Positions 46,101 to 55,554 of a stretch of DNA of 64,000 nucleotides are shown here, piece by piece. The DNA is from Macrocystis pyrifera. Its lineage: Eukaryota > Sar > Phaeophyceae > Laminariales > Laminariaceae. The notes beneath the pieces were generated by a model that worked only from the letters and a program-made list of their open reading frames with translations, ran no database searches and was not told the origin of the DNA. The stretch lies in contig JASSKH010000025.1 in assembly GCA_031763025.1 (NCBI GenBank), positions 3,410,001 to 3,474,000 on the forward strand. The letters are read 5' to 3'. The position numbers and the translations under genes are program-made. How positions within the stretch are numbered: the stretch's first letter is position 1; every line of letters begins with the position of its first letter.

Positions 46101-47073
46101 TGCGGTCATCCTCTTCAATGCGGTAATCCTGTAGAATGCGGTCACCCTGTAGAATGCGGTCAACATGTAGAATGCGGTCACCCTGTAGAAATGCGGTCAC
46201 CCTGTAGAACGCGGTCACCCTGTATAAACCTGTACAATGCGGTCACCCTATATAGTGCGGTTGGTGACGCGTCGCCTCTCATTTTTTGGTCTCTTGGCTT
46301 CGTGGCTCTCCAAACGAACGCGAAGCAGCAACGTATGCTCGGATTTGGGCTCTCATTTTTTGTGTTTTTCCTGCTGCCCATTTTTCCCTCCTCCTTTCTC
46401 GACTTTTTCGATCGTTGTGGGTACGGCTGATCGTGGCTACCGTCAAAAGCCGACGCTCAACTTTGTAGCTCTTGCTCTCGTGTTACTCCGCAACTCCTGG
46501 GGCCCATACGGGGGAAAAAAAGTACCGAGCGCCCAAACGTTGGAGGTGCCTCTTATTAGGAGTACGTAGGAACCGTGCTCCATCTCGAAAGGGATGCGTG
46601 GTTGATAGCCAAAAAACTTGGAAGCAAGCAACAAATGAGTAACCCCCCCCCCTACCCACACCCCTTCCTGGTTGGTGAAGACCGATGATCTGCGTCCCGG
46701 CGGCATTGTAGGGATGCGAGGGTCTATAGTGATACAACCATGCATGAGATGAAGTAGCCCCCCCTCCGCTCGGCCCCCCGGGGGCACTGTAGGGGTTAGA
46801 GGGTCTATGGTCATACGACTACGGCCGTGCATGTTATCGAGTACCCCCCCCCCCCCCCCCCTCCTCTCCCTCCGCTTTTCTCCGTGTTCTTGCTCATCGT
46901 GGCTATGGCTCATGGCGGCGGCCTCGGCCGATCGTGGCTATATACTACTGGTATGGGATCGTGGCTGATATGGTGTGATGTTTGTTTGTTTTGTGTCTAT
47001 TCTTCGACGGCAGGGTCTGGCGTGCATGCGGACGGTCAAGGAAGCAGAGGCGGCGCGGATGGCAGAAACGTGA
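24837..47073 (+). CDS. COPI-associated / TVP15-family membrane protein
   Basis: Exons 24837-25116, 38995-39155, 44653-44742 and 47014-47073 join in phases 1, 0 and 0 to give 196 residues. The first 60 residues are hydrophilic and acidic. Then come TM1 (about residues 65-88), a loop and TM2 with the family-like RVYGILF...FAELEW, then YFGFLKYWPARGLFYVFVA (TM3), and a fourth hydrophobic segment VVAFLMMAVGGLYFLL. It closes with a short charged tail, ...EAEAARMAET. This layout and the RGLFYVFV block match COPI-associated proteins such as yeast Tvp15, which sit in Golgi/vesicle membranes. Intron 1 is 13.9 kb and holds a LINE. The ATG at 24837 has good context (AGCAAGATGT); the frame is open upstream without another ATG. 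The stop overlaps a perfect donor, so a longer spliced form is possible. Confidence 0.85.
25299..25393. mobile_element. CTGTCCC-type MITE, diverged
   Basis: The arms TGTCCGAAAATGTAAGAAAC and GCATTACCGGACAAAGTGGTA are partly complementary. Confidence 0.5.
26108..26327 (+). mobile_element. Poly(C) SINE
   Basis: It spans the middle and 3' parts, with a small tandem duplication (TACGACTCATACGACTACGG). It ends in a C-rich, interrupted tail. Confidence 0.75.
26680..26740. repeat. Interstitial telomere-like repeats
   Basis: CCCTGAACCTAACCCCAACC with further C(C)AACCC units. Reverse-strand counterparts GGGTTAGGGTTAGG occur at about 38519-38550 and a short one at about 32128. Confidence 0.55.
26936..27060 (-). 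mobile_element. LINE 3' tail fragment
   Basis: It matches the LINE 3' end for more than 100 bp, including the part just upstream of the terminal block (GGGCGCTCAT). It ends in a short C-rich tail. Confidence 0.75.
27055..27450. repeat. 200-bp tandem duplication
   Basis: Two units sharing GAGCACGATTCTTCA, AAAGTTCCAAA and GATGTTGGGC blocks at the same spacing. Confidence 0.6.
27490..28760. repeat. 640-bp tandem duplication
   Basis: Two long units, the second starting near 28130, share GGCTCCGACCCACCC, GGCGGGCG(T/C)TGGCCAGGCGTAT and AACAATTGGCCGCTGGTGTG. Small indels break every frame. Confidence 0.7.
28786..30883 (-). mobile_element. LINE-type retrotransposon, 5'-truncated and frameshifted
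   Basis: On the minus strand the element reads reverse-transcriptase motifs in order: QSGFRPNRGCVDHVYTLG (about 30830), VHKAYDTVWR, GVAQGCTLSPNLFKIYINDL, the catalytic LADD and YLGVEISKD. A stop or frameshift lies near 30770 and another near 30390, so it is inactive. A stretch of about 270 bp is tandemly duplicated (29404-29672 and 29673-29943). The C-terminal part ends in a Cys-containing region (DAQMCP, then ...ECEIYKEE), as LINE proteins often do. The 3' end (ACTAAGGCAAGCAGCAAATG then C-rich) matches five solo LINE tails. The 5' cut lies against a C/G run at 30884-30903. It sits antisense in TVP15-like intron 1. Confidence 0.85.
31146..31248. mobile_element. TTAA fold-back element
   Basis: Arms with CAGTCCCATTTGGGGACAAA and TTTGTCCCCCAAACGGGACTG, ending CTGAAAGGGTT. 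Confidence 0.65.
31621..31725. mobile_element. TA-MITE copy
   Basis: A complete copy, in the opposite internal orientation to the one at 33041. Confidence 0.8.
31960..32125. repeat. Short tandem repeat around AAGCACAGCATCC
   Basis: Three units of about 55 bp containing (C/A)AAGCACAGCATCC or the variant AACCACAGCATCC. Confidence 0.5.
32548..32636. mobile_element. TTAA fold-back element, diverged
   Basis: Left end TTTAGCCCTTTAAGGACTG and right end GGGACTGCAGTCCTAAAC ... AAAGGTTAA. Confidence 0.55.
33041..33145. mobile_element. TA-MITE copy
   Basis: A complete 105-bp copy. The right flank is TC rather than TA. Confidence 0.8.
33500..34340. repeat. Minisatellite, about 11 units of 65-80 bp
   Basis: Each unit contains GTACCAGGTACAGAGTACCG, then GTTGACACACGGCGGACG-like sequence and an ATCACATGATGAA block. 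Units vary by small insertions. Confidence 0.75.
34510..34920. repeat. GGGTC/GACCC-rich repeat
   Basis: Dense CGGGTCGGGTC and GACCCGACCC motifs on both strands. A second copy lies at 55785-55965. Confidence 0.6.
35630..36285. repeat. Three tandem units of about 218 bp
   Basis: Each unit reads CTCTACGAGTACTC, GCCTGTCCACAGCAACG, GGTGGTATTGTCAGGCC-like, GATGAGGGGACGGAGAAGC and CTGTAGATGTCGTACAGCAG. Confidence 0.75.
36285..36790. repeat. Two tandem units of about 250 bp ending in CTG runs
   Basis: Units share ATGTCAGGTTAT, GCCGAATTTCGAG and GCGTACAGCGACGCTGACCC. The first ends in (CTG)7-8, the second in a longer mixed CTG/GCG run. Confidence 0.75.
37395..37481. mobile_element. CTGTCCC-type MITE
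   Basis: Arms TACCGTGCCGCTCGTCCGGA and TATTTCCGGACAGTGTGGTA. Confidence 0.62.
38740..38846. mobile_element. TA-MITE copy, diverged ends
   Basis: It lies 150 bp upstream of TVP15-like exon 2. The termini have drifted (TTCCGGGGGG ... CCCCTCGTATT). Confidence 0.75.
38995..39155 (+). CDS. TVP15-like exon 2: conserved core (TM2-TM3)
   Basis: The acceptor has a long T/C tract (38941-38994, ...cccaccag|CAC) and the donor is ACCAG|gtgggc. It encodes VYGILFCVFIVFAELEW and the ARGLFYVFVALITWDQ block, the most family-specific part of the protein. Confidence 0.87.
39384..39936. repeat. CTGTCCC-type MITE with tandemly expanded interior
   Basis: The outer ends are the MITE arms (AACACTCTGTCCCGAAATAC and GGGCAGAGTGGTAC). 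Between them an approximately 47-bp unit (TTCAATACAAACGGTACTTA plus AGGGACCATTTCTATA) repeats about nine times, interrupted by a TA-MITE at 39527-39631. Confidence 0.75.
39527..39631. mobile_element. TA-MITE inserted in an expanded MITE
   Basis: A complete copy that interrupts the tandemly expanded CTGTCCC-type element at 39384-39936. Confidence 0.8.
39939..40153. repeat. 105-bp direct duplication
   Basis: Two nearly exact copies starting ACATTTTTTTTT and ending CAACCCCTCAAGTAC. Confidence 0.8.
40152..40238. mobile_element. TTAA fold-back element
   Basis: Arms ACAGTCCCGCTTTGGGGACA and TTTGTCCCCCAAACGGGACT, directly after a duplicated 105-bp segment. Confidence 0.62.
41968..42072. mobile_element. 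TA-MITE copy
   Basis: A complete copy with TA on both sides. Confidence 0.8.
42560..43310. repeat. GTACTGC(A/G)-rich degenerate array
   Basis: Many variants of GTACTGCGAGTACTCGCAGTA-like words over 750 bp, broken by a unique segment at 42890-43010. Confidence 0.65.
43495..43601. mobile_element. TA-MITE copy
   Basis: A complete copy. The right end is CCCCCGTAGTA. Confidence 0.78.
43982..44327 (+). mobile_element. tRNA-derived SINE
   Basis: A full-length copy with an extra GAGTATTAATA after the B-box that its sister copies lack. It is followed after seven bases by a TA-MITE. Confidence 0.8.
44335..44438. mobile_element. TA-MITE copy between SINE and 150-bp repeat
   Basis: A complete copy with ends TTACGGGGGGCC and GGCCCCCCGTTA. 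It sits seven bases after a tRNA-SINE and about 20 bases before the 150-bp repeat. Confidence 0.8.
44455..44585. repeat. 150-bp dispersed repeat
   Basis: The reverse-oriented copy (TTGTGACCACAGGGAGCTTG ... GCACGGACACTGGTTG), 17 bp after a TA-MITE. It ends shortly before TVP15-like exon 3. Confidence 0.58.
44653..44742 (+). CDS. TVP15-like exon 3: last membrane segment
   Basis: Exactly 30 codons, from acceptor cctgttctcag|TCG to donor CTG|gtgagt, phase 0 at both ends. It encodes a Ser-rich lumenal loop followed by VVAFLMMAVGGLYFLL. Confidence 0.82.
44845..44935. repeat. 150-bp dispersed repeat, partial
   Basis: Only the CGGCACGGATACTGGTTG to GTGAAGAACACA part is present, with no MITE beside it. 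Confidence 0.5.
45150..45255 (+). mobile_element. tRNA-derived SINE, 3' fragment
   Basis: It shares GCGCGATAAAACGAAAGCACG and GGCTTGTCCAGAAAAG with the SINE body and lacks the tRNA head. Confidence 0.5.
45965..46262. repeat. 18-bp minisatellite
   Basis: About 17 copies of GAATGCGGTCACCCTGTA. Confidence 0.85.
46560..46652 (+). mobile_element. LINE 3' tail with poly(C)
   Basis: This is a plus-strand copy: GTGCTCCATCTCGAAAGGGA ... GCAAGCAACAAATGAGTA followed by C residues. A poly(C) SINE follows the tail. Confidence 0.75.
46655..46764 (+). mobile_element. Poly(C) SINE, 5'-truncated
   Basis: It begins in the C tail of a LINE fragment (46560-46652) and itself ends in a C run. Confidence 0.72.
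46765..46862 (+). mobile_element. Poly(C) SINE, 3' fragment
   Basis: The third tailed element in this row. It ends GTTATCGAGTA followed by about 17 C residues. Confidence 0.72.
47014..47073 (+). CDS. TVP15-like exon 4: C-terminal tail and stop
   Basis: The acceptor is cgacggcag|GGT. The frame reads GLACMRTVKEAEAARMAET and then TGA. The stop lies inside the string AAAC|gtgagt, a perfect splice donor, so the exon could instead be spliced at 47069 to a further exon that I could not find. Confidence 0.75.
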   Translation, partial: GLACMRTVKEAEAARMAET

Positions 47074-47330
47074 GTTGCAAGAGTGGGGTTTTCCCTTCAA
47101 CGATGTTCGTCCCGCCTGAAGCTGCCATTGCTGTATTTTTTCTCGACAGCGATCTACTATTTTCGTAGGGCCCAAAGAGCAAACCATCTTTGGGGTGGGG
47201 TTGGGGGGGGGGTCAGGGGAGGAGAGGGGGGGGGGGGTGGGGGTGGGGGTGGGGGGGAGGGGTCGGGAAGTGAGTGGCTAGTTGTTTGACTCCTTACCTA
47301 TCGAGTTTTGTGAAAGTCAAGTATGAAACA

Positions 47331-47416
47331 GCACGGTGTCTGTAAATTTAAGGAACGGTTGGCTACTCGCATTTTACTACCCAAACGTTCCTTTACGTTT
47401 TCGGACACAGTCGTGT
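47331..47416. mobile_element. CTGTCCC-type MITE, diverged
   Basis: Arms GTGTCTGTAAATTTAAGGAA and GTTCCTTTACGTTTTCGGAC around an unpaired loop. Confidence 0.5.
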
Positions 47417-49334
47417 TCACAGTTGATGTTAATTACACTCGATCGGTGAGGTATCGAACAATTAATACCCACCCCCGCCCCCCCCCCCCCCCCCAACCCT
47501 CCCCATATGAAAACCCAAACGTTCCTCACATTTCCGGACAGACTTGTAGACACATTTTTTCCTTGTATCAGTGCGGAGTCGAACAACCCCCCCCCCCCAC
47601 ACACACACACACATGTGTACTCAAATAGTCCTCAAATATTACAGGTGGTTAGTTGAGAGCTGGGAAGCACCATGTTACGGCCTAAAAAAGGTGCGACCGG
47701 TGCCCGTGGCGTTTCCAGTATATAAGGAGGCATTTCCCATCATGGGCTGCTATTTTTTAATTCCTCGAACGGCGAGAGTTTTGCGAACGGCGCGTGGATT
47801 TTGCGAACGCGAGCGTACGTGTAACGCGTAACATGCGTCCCTGGCGGAAACTTTTTTTTTTTTTGGGGGGGGGGGTGGTGGGTGATGCCGGACGCGTACG
47901 TACAATGCATCGCGTGTAGCATGGCGTAGATCATCGCGTACGCCAGCGCTGAGCGGCAAGGTGGTCTTCGGCGCGGCGCACCGGGGGTGCGGGAAGTGAG
48001 GACCTATTATCACACGATGGTGTCGCTGTTTGATCCCTCAACCAAGCAATAGCTGATGCTACGTTTGAGATATATATATATATATATATATATATGTACT
48101 TGTATTTGTTTGCCGTCTCGTGTTTCCCCTCTCACACGTCGAAAGGGTACCTCGTGTCTGCTGGCTCGCGCGCGGCGGTTTCGGGTTTCGCCGCACTTGT
48201 GATCGAACGCTTGTTGTTGGCTAGATCTCGGCGTGTCTGGCGAAAGGAGTAATCACCCTGACCGAACCTTGTACCTGTGCAGATATGACCTATTTTCTAG
48301 ATGTTTTTATTTGCCGTTACGAAGTATCCCACCCGGCGAATACTGTCTATATATAGAGGTCGTGCAGGTGGTATATATAGAGAGAGATAACGAGGATACA
48401 TCTTCCCTGAAGATCTGTCGGATCATTACTATGGAGATCTTATCTGTCCTGTCTTAAACTTGTTTTACGTTTCGCCGTTGCTACCGCTTACGCCCCCCAT
48501 CTCTCTCATTCTCTATACTTTCTCTCCCCCCCCCCCCCACCCCCCCAGGGATGCCTCCTGAGGGCAATGATCAATGACGGAAATAAAACATGTCGGTGGT
48601 GAAGGTCGCGGCTCGTATGCTAGGCTATGCTGTGCGTCGGCGGGGTCGTGTGCATCAAACATCGGGAAAATCCTGAGCGTTAAGACCAGTATCCGTCAGA
48701 AGGAAGAAAACAAGAACAAAAATTGTCTCCTAAGCGTTTATTTAGACTTACCCACCAACACGAAGGAAAAAAAAAAACGTGCCTCTTTTATGTATGAAAA
48801 CTTCCCGGAGTGGGGCTTTGGGGGGGCTGCTCCCTTCGTATGTACTAGTGTGAGCAACGGGAGTCCACTGTTGTGGTTGTGTTTATTATAGTACGTATCG
48901 TTCCGCAGCCTCACGCTACATTTTTATTCACGTTTTTACTGTGCTCGAGAGTTTTTTCTTTATACCTGTACGTAAATGGTTTCACGTTTGCGTTTGAACC
49001 CTTTTTTTTTCTCTCTCGTTCTTCTTGACCCGACCCCCCCCCCCCCCCCCCCCCCAAGCGATGGGATGGCGCAACAACCATTTTGGCTTTGTTGTATTAT
49101 AGCGACCAACGAAAACTATGCCAGATGCGGCCTGGTTTTTTATACACCGAGAACGAACGGCGCGCCGTAAATGACGCAATGCCTCTCAACGACTACAGAC
49201 AGCATAATTTCGCCGTGCTGCCGCTCGGTCGGAGACTTGTTTTCCGTGCATTGTGCGGGTACTCCCCCTCCCCCACCCCACCTATTGCTTCTCCTATAGG
49301 CTAGGTTATAAGGCGTTTTTGAGTTGTGGGATCG

Positions 49335-49430
49335 GGGAGATCGGGGGCATGGTTCTCGCTTCTCCTAGTCAGGAAAATAAGAGATCGGGGGCATGGTTCT
49401 CGCTTCTCCTAGTCAGGAAAATAAGGCGTT
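49335..49430. repeat. 47-bp direct duplication
   Basis: Two exact copies of a segment starting GATCGGGGGCATGGTTCTCG. Confidence 0.8.
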
Positions 49431-49844
49431 TTCGAGGTGGGGGAGCGGGGAAACCAGAGAGGTAGTAGTGGTATCTTTTTCCTAGTCTAGCGCGGGGGGG
49501 GGTTAGATAGCGCGATCAGACAATCAAAGAAATCGCTGGGTTTTTTTCTTCTTGAGGCTAGGCTCGACATTTATTTGTGTTGCGGGGTTCATTCAGTGTG
49601 ATTGTCGGAGGCCTCCTCTTGGTGTCACGCTGGGCGCTGGAGAAATTGGGCCAAAACCGATTGCATGTATGTTGTGCAGCCCCCCCCCCGCGCGCTCCCG
49701 GGGTACGTTAACTTGAAGCCAAAGTAATAGCAACAGACAGTAGACACCACTTCCTTCCACCCCCCCCCCCCCCCAACCCCCGTGGGGATAGGTGGGGGGG
49801 GGGGGGGCAGAGGAGACCTCTGCCTCTCCCCCCCCCCTATTGTG

Positions 49845-49904
49845 TCAAAGGACTATGGCCATGCATGATATCGTGTACCCCCCCCCCCCCCCCCCCCCCC
49901 CCCC
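49845..49904 (+). mobile_element. Poly(C) SINE, 3' fragment
   Basis: It keeps only GGCCATGCATGATATCGTGTA and a long C tail. Confidence 0.6.
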
Positions 49905-50221
49905 TCCCGGGGGCGCTGGCGTGAAGCCAAAGGCACTGCAGCAGACAGCACCACGCTCTCCCCCCTGCCCCCTCCCCGTGACGTGAGGTTACGGGAAAGA
50001 GAGGCTTCGTTGACGTGTGAAGGCTAGCGATTTAGTTACAGGGTTCCGGATGCTCGGGCAGGGGTAGAGGCCCTGTTTACTACTGTGAACCGGCTTGATA
50101 CTTTATGGAGAAAGGTAAAGTATTGCTCGATCTCGACCTTGATCTTTCCTCATTTGCTCGATGGGTCAAGAAGTCAACCATCCGACTGCCCGAGAGTTAC
50201 GGGAGTTGCCACGCAGCACGG

Positions 50222-50312
50222 GAAGGGGGTTGGGGGGCGTACTCATTTGTTGCTTGCCTTAGTCATTTGACCATTGACCATGCATCCCTTTCGAGACGGA
50301 GCACCGAGGGAG
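50222..50312 (-). mobile_element. LINE 3' tail fragment
   Basis: It matches the LINE 3' terminal block closely and ends in a short C-rich run on the minus strand. Confidence 0.72.
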
Positions 50313-51651
50313 GGAGGGGCTCGTACAAGGAACACGCTACTTGTTGCTGCTGCCGATCAGACATGCTGGTAATTGAAGGGAGGAGACCGCGGTTTGACCC
50401 TTCAGCGACTGACCGCCACTGACGCTCAAACCAGTAAATAAGCCCAAAATTGCGTGCCAAAAGACAGGTCTCCCATCGTATAGCAGTTTTTCATTGCTGT
50501 TTGGCCGTTTGACTGGCCGCCGCCCTGGAATACCGTACAACACGCAAAGATAACACACCCTCTCGGACGATTTTCAAAGCTGGGTTTCTCGAGAAAGGGG
50601 AGGGCGTACTGAACACGCCGAGCGATGCGTCTTAAGGTGCAACCTTCTCGGCGAAATCTCTCCAACTCCACCATTTTCGTTTGGTATGCCCCCCCATGTT
50701 TTGGAGGGAACAGGGTCTGAAATTCGTCCCAGGGGAGTGTGTTGTCTTGCCAGGGTAAGTTTTATACGGTAGTATGGCCTATTCCAATTATGAGTTTGGT
50801 TAGATGGCGCCAGAAGCGCGCTGGGATGGATTTGCGTTTTGCGCGAATGGCGGGGATTTGTTTTGGCGATGGAGGGGATTGAGGCATTGTGTGCGGGTGC
50901 TTTGGATAGACGTTTTCTCTCTCTTTTTTTTTACATGCGAAGGCCTTACTGTAGGAGGCATGAATTTTCTACTCATGCGTAGCTTCAGGGAATATTGTAG
51001 ACGAGGGGCGACGAGGCGAGACCGTTTTTTTTTTTTTTTTTATTGGGTAGCTTTGTTTTCCCCCCCCCCATCCGCGCGTTTTGTTTGGCAGCTGTCTTTT
51101 TTGTGTTTGTTCCCCTCCCTCGGTTCGTTCCTTGCAAACGCACCAGTTGTCAGCTTCGGTGCCATTATCGAATGGTATTGTGTACGTACGTTCTTTTCAT
51201 CGAACGGGATAGGTTATTTTTATCGAATGGTATGCGTTCGATTTCCCGAGTGGCGAGTGTGGTATATACATACCTCCGTTATTTTTTTCGAGTGGTACAC
51301 GTCCGTCCGTTGCAGCCATACATAGTAAAATTGGCGTTTACTGTCGTTTCTTGTGGGATGGGCGGAAGGCTCTGCCGTTCTGTCGTTGGCGTCTAACTAC
51401 TGAGGAAACGACCCCACCCACTTATTCTGAGTAGTCCGTCCCCAAAAAGGTCGAGGAAGAACGTATTTTGCAGATAATTTTTCCGGTGCGCAGGCTTCTC
51501 AAATTGGCGAACCACCACGCAGCTGCGTCACCGCCCTTGCGAGGTGCGGCAGCGGCACGTACTCCAATGAGTCGAGGCGGCACGCCGAAATAGCGACACT
51601 TTGGCTGTCATTTCAACGAAATATGTTTTTTTTTTTTATTACATGAAGTCG

Positions 51652-51803
<152 letters not shown>

Positions 51804-52360
51804 GCTCTGCTCCCTTTCCCCCCGCGTGCATACGCTTCCCCTATTATACCTGAACACACATACCATTGGTCCTGTGTCAAACACATCCCACGCATTCGTC
51901 CCATCGATCAGGCTGATCTTTCTCCCCGTGCCCCCCCAAAAACCACCAGGTTTGTATCTGAGACAACCATCCACACCCTCGGATAGATAGATATATTCCC
52001 ACCTGATGATCTATACCTTATAGATCTTTCAGAGCAGATAAGATAGATCCCTGATATGTGACCTGGCTCACCCTACCGCGTAGGAATCATAAAAATCTGC
52101 ATCATCTACAGTGGCACAGGTTTCCTGGGTTGGATCGGTTGGATCTGCACTACAGTGCACAGATCCAGCACAGCACATCAGAACGGCAGATCAGGACCTG
52201 ATGGTCCATCTGCAGACATATAGATCGTGATCTGTCCTCCTGCACATATATGAACGGCAGGTCGGGATCTAGACGGGTCTCTGTACACATAGATTGTGAT
52301 ATGTCCGATCTGTGCAAGTTTTCCCCTTTTGGAGGCGTGTAGCCGAAAGATCCCACGGCG

Positions 52361-52528
52361 TTAGTCCATGTCGTCTACGTCGTCGTCCCCTTCTTCGTTC
52401 GCTTCCGCCTCCTCCTCCTCCTGTTTGATCTCTTCCACTCTCATCAGCTCCGACGCCGCTTGGGGCGTCATGGAGAGGCTTCCGTCGTCAATGGATGTGA
52501 CGGGCCACGTCCCGTGATCCTTGGTGAC
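52361..52528 (-). CDS. XRCC5: Ku80 terminal exon: acidic C-terminus and stop
   Basis: The acceptor is tacgacag|GTC. 55 codons read VTKDHGTWP...MTPQAASELM, then a Glu/Asp-rich tail ending DDDVDDMD and TAA. Relative to human, about eight residues (the GITL stretch) are missing between WEM and VTK. Confidence 0.85.
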   Translation of the reverse strand, partial: VTKDHGTWPVTSIDDGSLSMTPQAASELMRVEEIKQEEEEAEANEEGDDDVDDMD

Positions 52529-55364
52529 CTGTCGTATACCACGGTAATCACAGCGTGAGCTAGACAGCCAGGGCATCGTTTAACGTTTCGGTTTTGTTTT
52601 TGGCGGTCACCATGGCTGGCGGCCATCGAGTTACCACATCCTTTGTGTGGGGGTGGAGAACCTCAACTCCGCACAAGGGGAATGATCGTGTCACGTATAT
52701 AGCGCATGTATTATACCTCGTGATTTTTGCGTGCGTGCGTTCGTTTGTTACTCTCGCCCGTGCGTCCGCTTTATTATTGGCATACTTCGTACAACACGTG
52801 TCGGGACACTCATTGAGTTCATGAATAAAAAAAACAGAGATGTTGAGCAGCTTCTCGGTTGAGGACCCTCGACAGTACAAGTGGGGCACATATCCTCGTA
52901 CCTGGTACGGTCTAAAAGGCACTTGTCGCCTCCGGGGACGGGGGGGACATCATGTTCAAAAGAGCAGTCGGGTAGCAAGAGCAGCGCTGTATGCCTTTTT
53001 GGGACCCCTCACCATCTCCCAGACGTCGGAGTTGTCTCCCCTCTGGTACTTCCCCTTCAGGTCACGAACAAACTCGTTGTACGTCTTCCCCATGGCGTGG
53101 CTCACGCACGCGCGGCGCAGTGCCTTCACACAGCTCACAGCCTACAAATCGTCGAGTTATTAATAGGACAAAAACAAAAGTGCGGGATGGCACGAACAGC
53201 AGTAGTTACATCATTGAGCCGAAACATACCAGTTCAGAGCAGGGCAGGGGCACGGTTGGGGGTTTGGGGGAGGTAGAAGGGAGGCGTATGGTCGCCGGAG
53301 GGGAGGAGGGGGGTCGAGGGGACGGTTGGGGGGTGGGGGGGGCGGGGGCGCAAGGGGGGGAGACAGGGGCATGTTTGGGGGCGGGGGGGGGGGGGGGGGT
53401 GTACTCGATATCATAGACCCTTGCAGGGAGAGCAGGGATATGTTAGAGGGGGGGGGGGGGGGGGGGGCAGGGGAAACAGGGGCACGCTTTGGGAGGAGAG
53501 GGCTGGGGCGTGTTTTTTTTCGTGGGCGGAGCACGGTTGGGGGGATTTTATGTTCCCTCTGTCGCCTTTTATTTGTTTGCTTGGCATGCGGCCGAATGGA
53601 CCAGACAACAAAAAATACACATAGCTTGGACCGGACAAAAACGAACGTTGCTTTTCTGCTGTCGTTGATAGATAGTTCCTGCGCCCTCTCGAGAATGCAA
53701 TGGCGGCATGACTTTCCCCCCCCCCGAACGTAACGAATGCTCGGCTGAAACACTTGAACGCAATTCGCAGTTCCGTTCACCTTCGTCCGCAGAGATGCCG
53801 TGGTACCCTTTCTGATGAAAGTATGGATCATGTTCTGCATCTGCTCCACCGCAAGCTCCGCCATTTCCTGCACCAGAAAACAAACAAACAAAAGTTTTTT
53901 TTTCAGGACTTACGAACTATGACCACGAAAAAAAAACGAGGCGTCGTCCCTTTCATTGTTGCAGGTACAAGGAAAAACACACACACACATAAGTGCCACA
54001 CGGTTGTGAGAGACGTTTGATAGAAGCCTTGGCACAGCTCCCAAGAAAAAAAAAATGGTTGAAAACGAGCAAAAGCCTTGTAGGGTAGTGCCTTATTTTC
54101 TGGAAATCCTCACATTAGGAGCTCGGTCAAAATGTCATCCGAAACATGACTTGGAAGCGCTTCGGTTTGCGTAACCTGACCGAGATATGTATATATACGC
54201 GCTACGAATGTTGGTCCTGAAACTGAAAATCCTACTGTAGTGAAGATGTCACACTAACCGTCAGTGACAGTTGCTCACGTCAGAAGCTCAACGGTTGAAT
54301 AATTTGAGCTCAACGGTTAAATACATACTTGACTGCAACCCGTTGAGAACGGCAGTCCCATTGTGGGAACATAACCCTTGGACGTAAGAATCGAATTCAA
54401 GGTTCATGTACACTAATATAGTGCAGTACTAAGAGGGTTATGAGCCCTCACCCTGTCCCCCAACTCCGACCGCCTACGTACGAGGAAACTTCTCGGAAAA
54501 ATGAAGATTCAAGAAGGAGTCACCCTGTCGCTACACAAGCAACACAACACACCCCCTCTAACGACTTTCCAATATAAAACACGCGAGATAACGCCTCCCC
54601 CCTCCGAGATAAATACGCAATATAACACACCCCCTCCGGACGCGTCCTACGATAGAGGTACGTAGCACATTTCCGCTACTTTGTTTCCGAAAGACGGGGC
54701 TTCTTGACCAAAAATCGTCGGAATGCCATTCTTGTTTCGAAAAATGACGTCATATGTATGCTTGGACCATGGGATTATTATTCATCGGGATGGAATTTGA
54801 CTTTCGCTGGAGTCAGTTTTCGGGTGAGGTGTGGAGCTCCTTAAGGTCAAGCGAGGAGCCTCAGAAAAATTAGGGCGAACCTCTATCGTAGAACGCCTCC
54901 TCGGGAGATTTTCCGCGCAAAACAGGCAAAAAATAACGCGCCCCCTCGGACAGAAAACACGCAAGATGCATAACACGCCCCCTCGACGGTTTTCCGGGCT
55001 GATCGCCTCCACAACAGTGCGAGCGCAAACAAACACAGCAGAGCGATTCAGTCTGCCTATGGAAATCCTCGATGATGAGAGCATTTTCTCAAGCCACCGT
55101 TGTCGTTTGCACGTGCCCCCCCCCTAAGGCATGCTTTGGAGAGTGTATCAATCCATTGATGCTGTCATATATATGTAAGTCTGCCTCACAAGCGGTTCTT
55201 CGTAGGATACAGGCCGCCTTTCATGCGCCTCGCCGAACGTGTCACGGCGTTTCGCGCTTGGTGTTACAAGCAATGTCTGCCTGGTAGGTCCACGTGATCC
55301 GTCCGGCATTGCAGGGATGCTAGGGTCGATGGCCATATAACTACTGCCATGCATGATATCGAGT

Positions 55365-55414
<50 letters not shown>

Positions 55415-55517
55415 CGCGCGCATTGGTTGTGAGAAAATCGGGTCTAAGGGTGCAAACAAACGTCTATCACACGGAAATATCTCGATGATGAGTTGTTTTC
55501 AAAATTCACCGACCCCC

Positions 55518-55554
<37 letters not shown>

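Larger units (their letters stand above)
44743..47013 (+). other. TVP15-like intron 3 (2.3 kb)
   Basis: It holds a copy of the 150-bp dispersed repeat, an 18-bp minisatellite at 45965-46262 and a back-to-back series of LINE tail plus two poly(C) SINE tails at 46560-46862. Confidence 0.65.
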
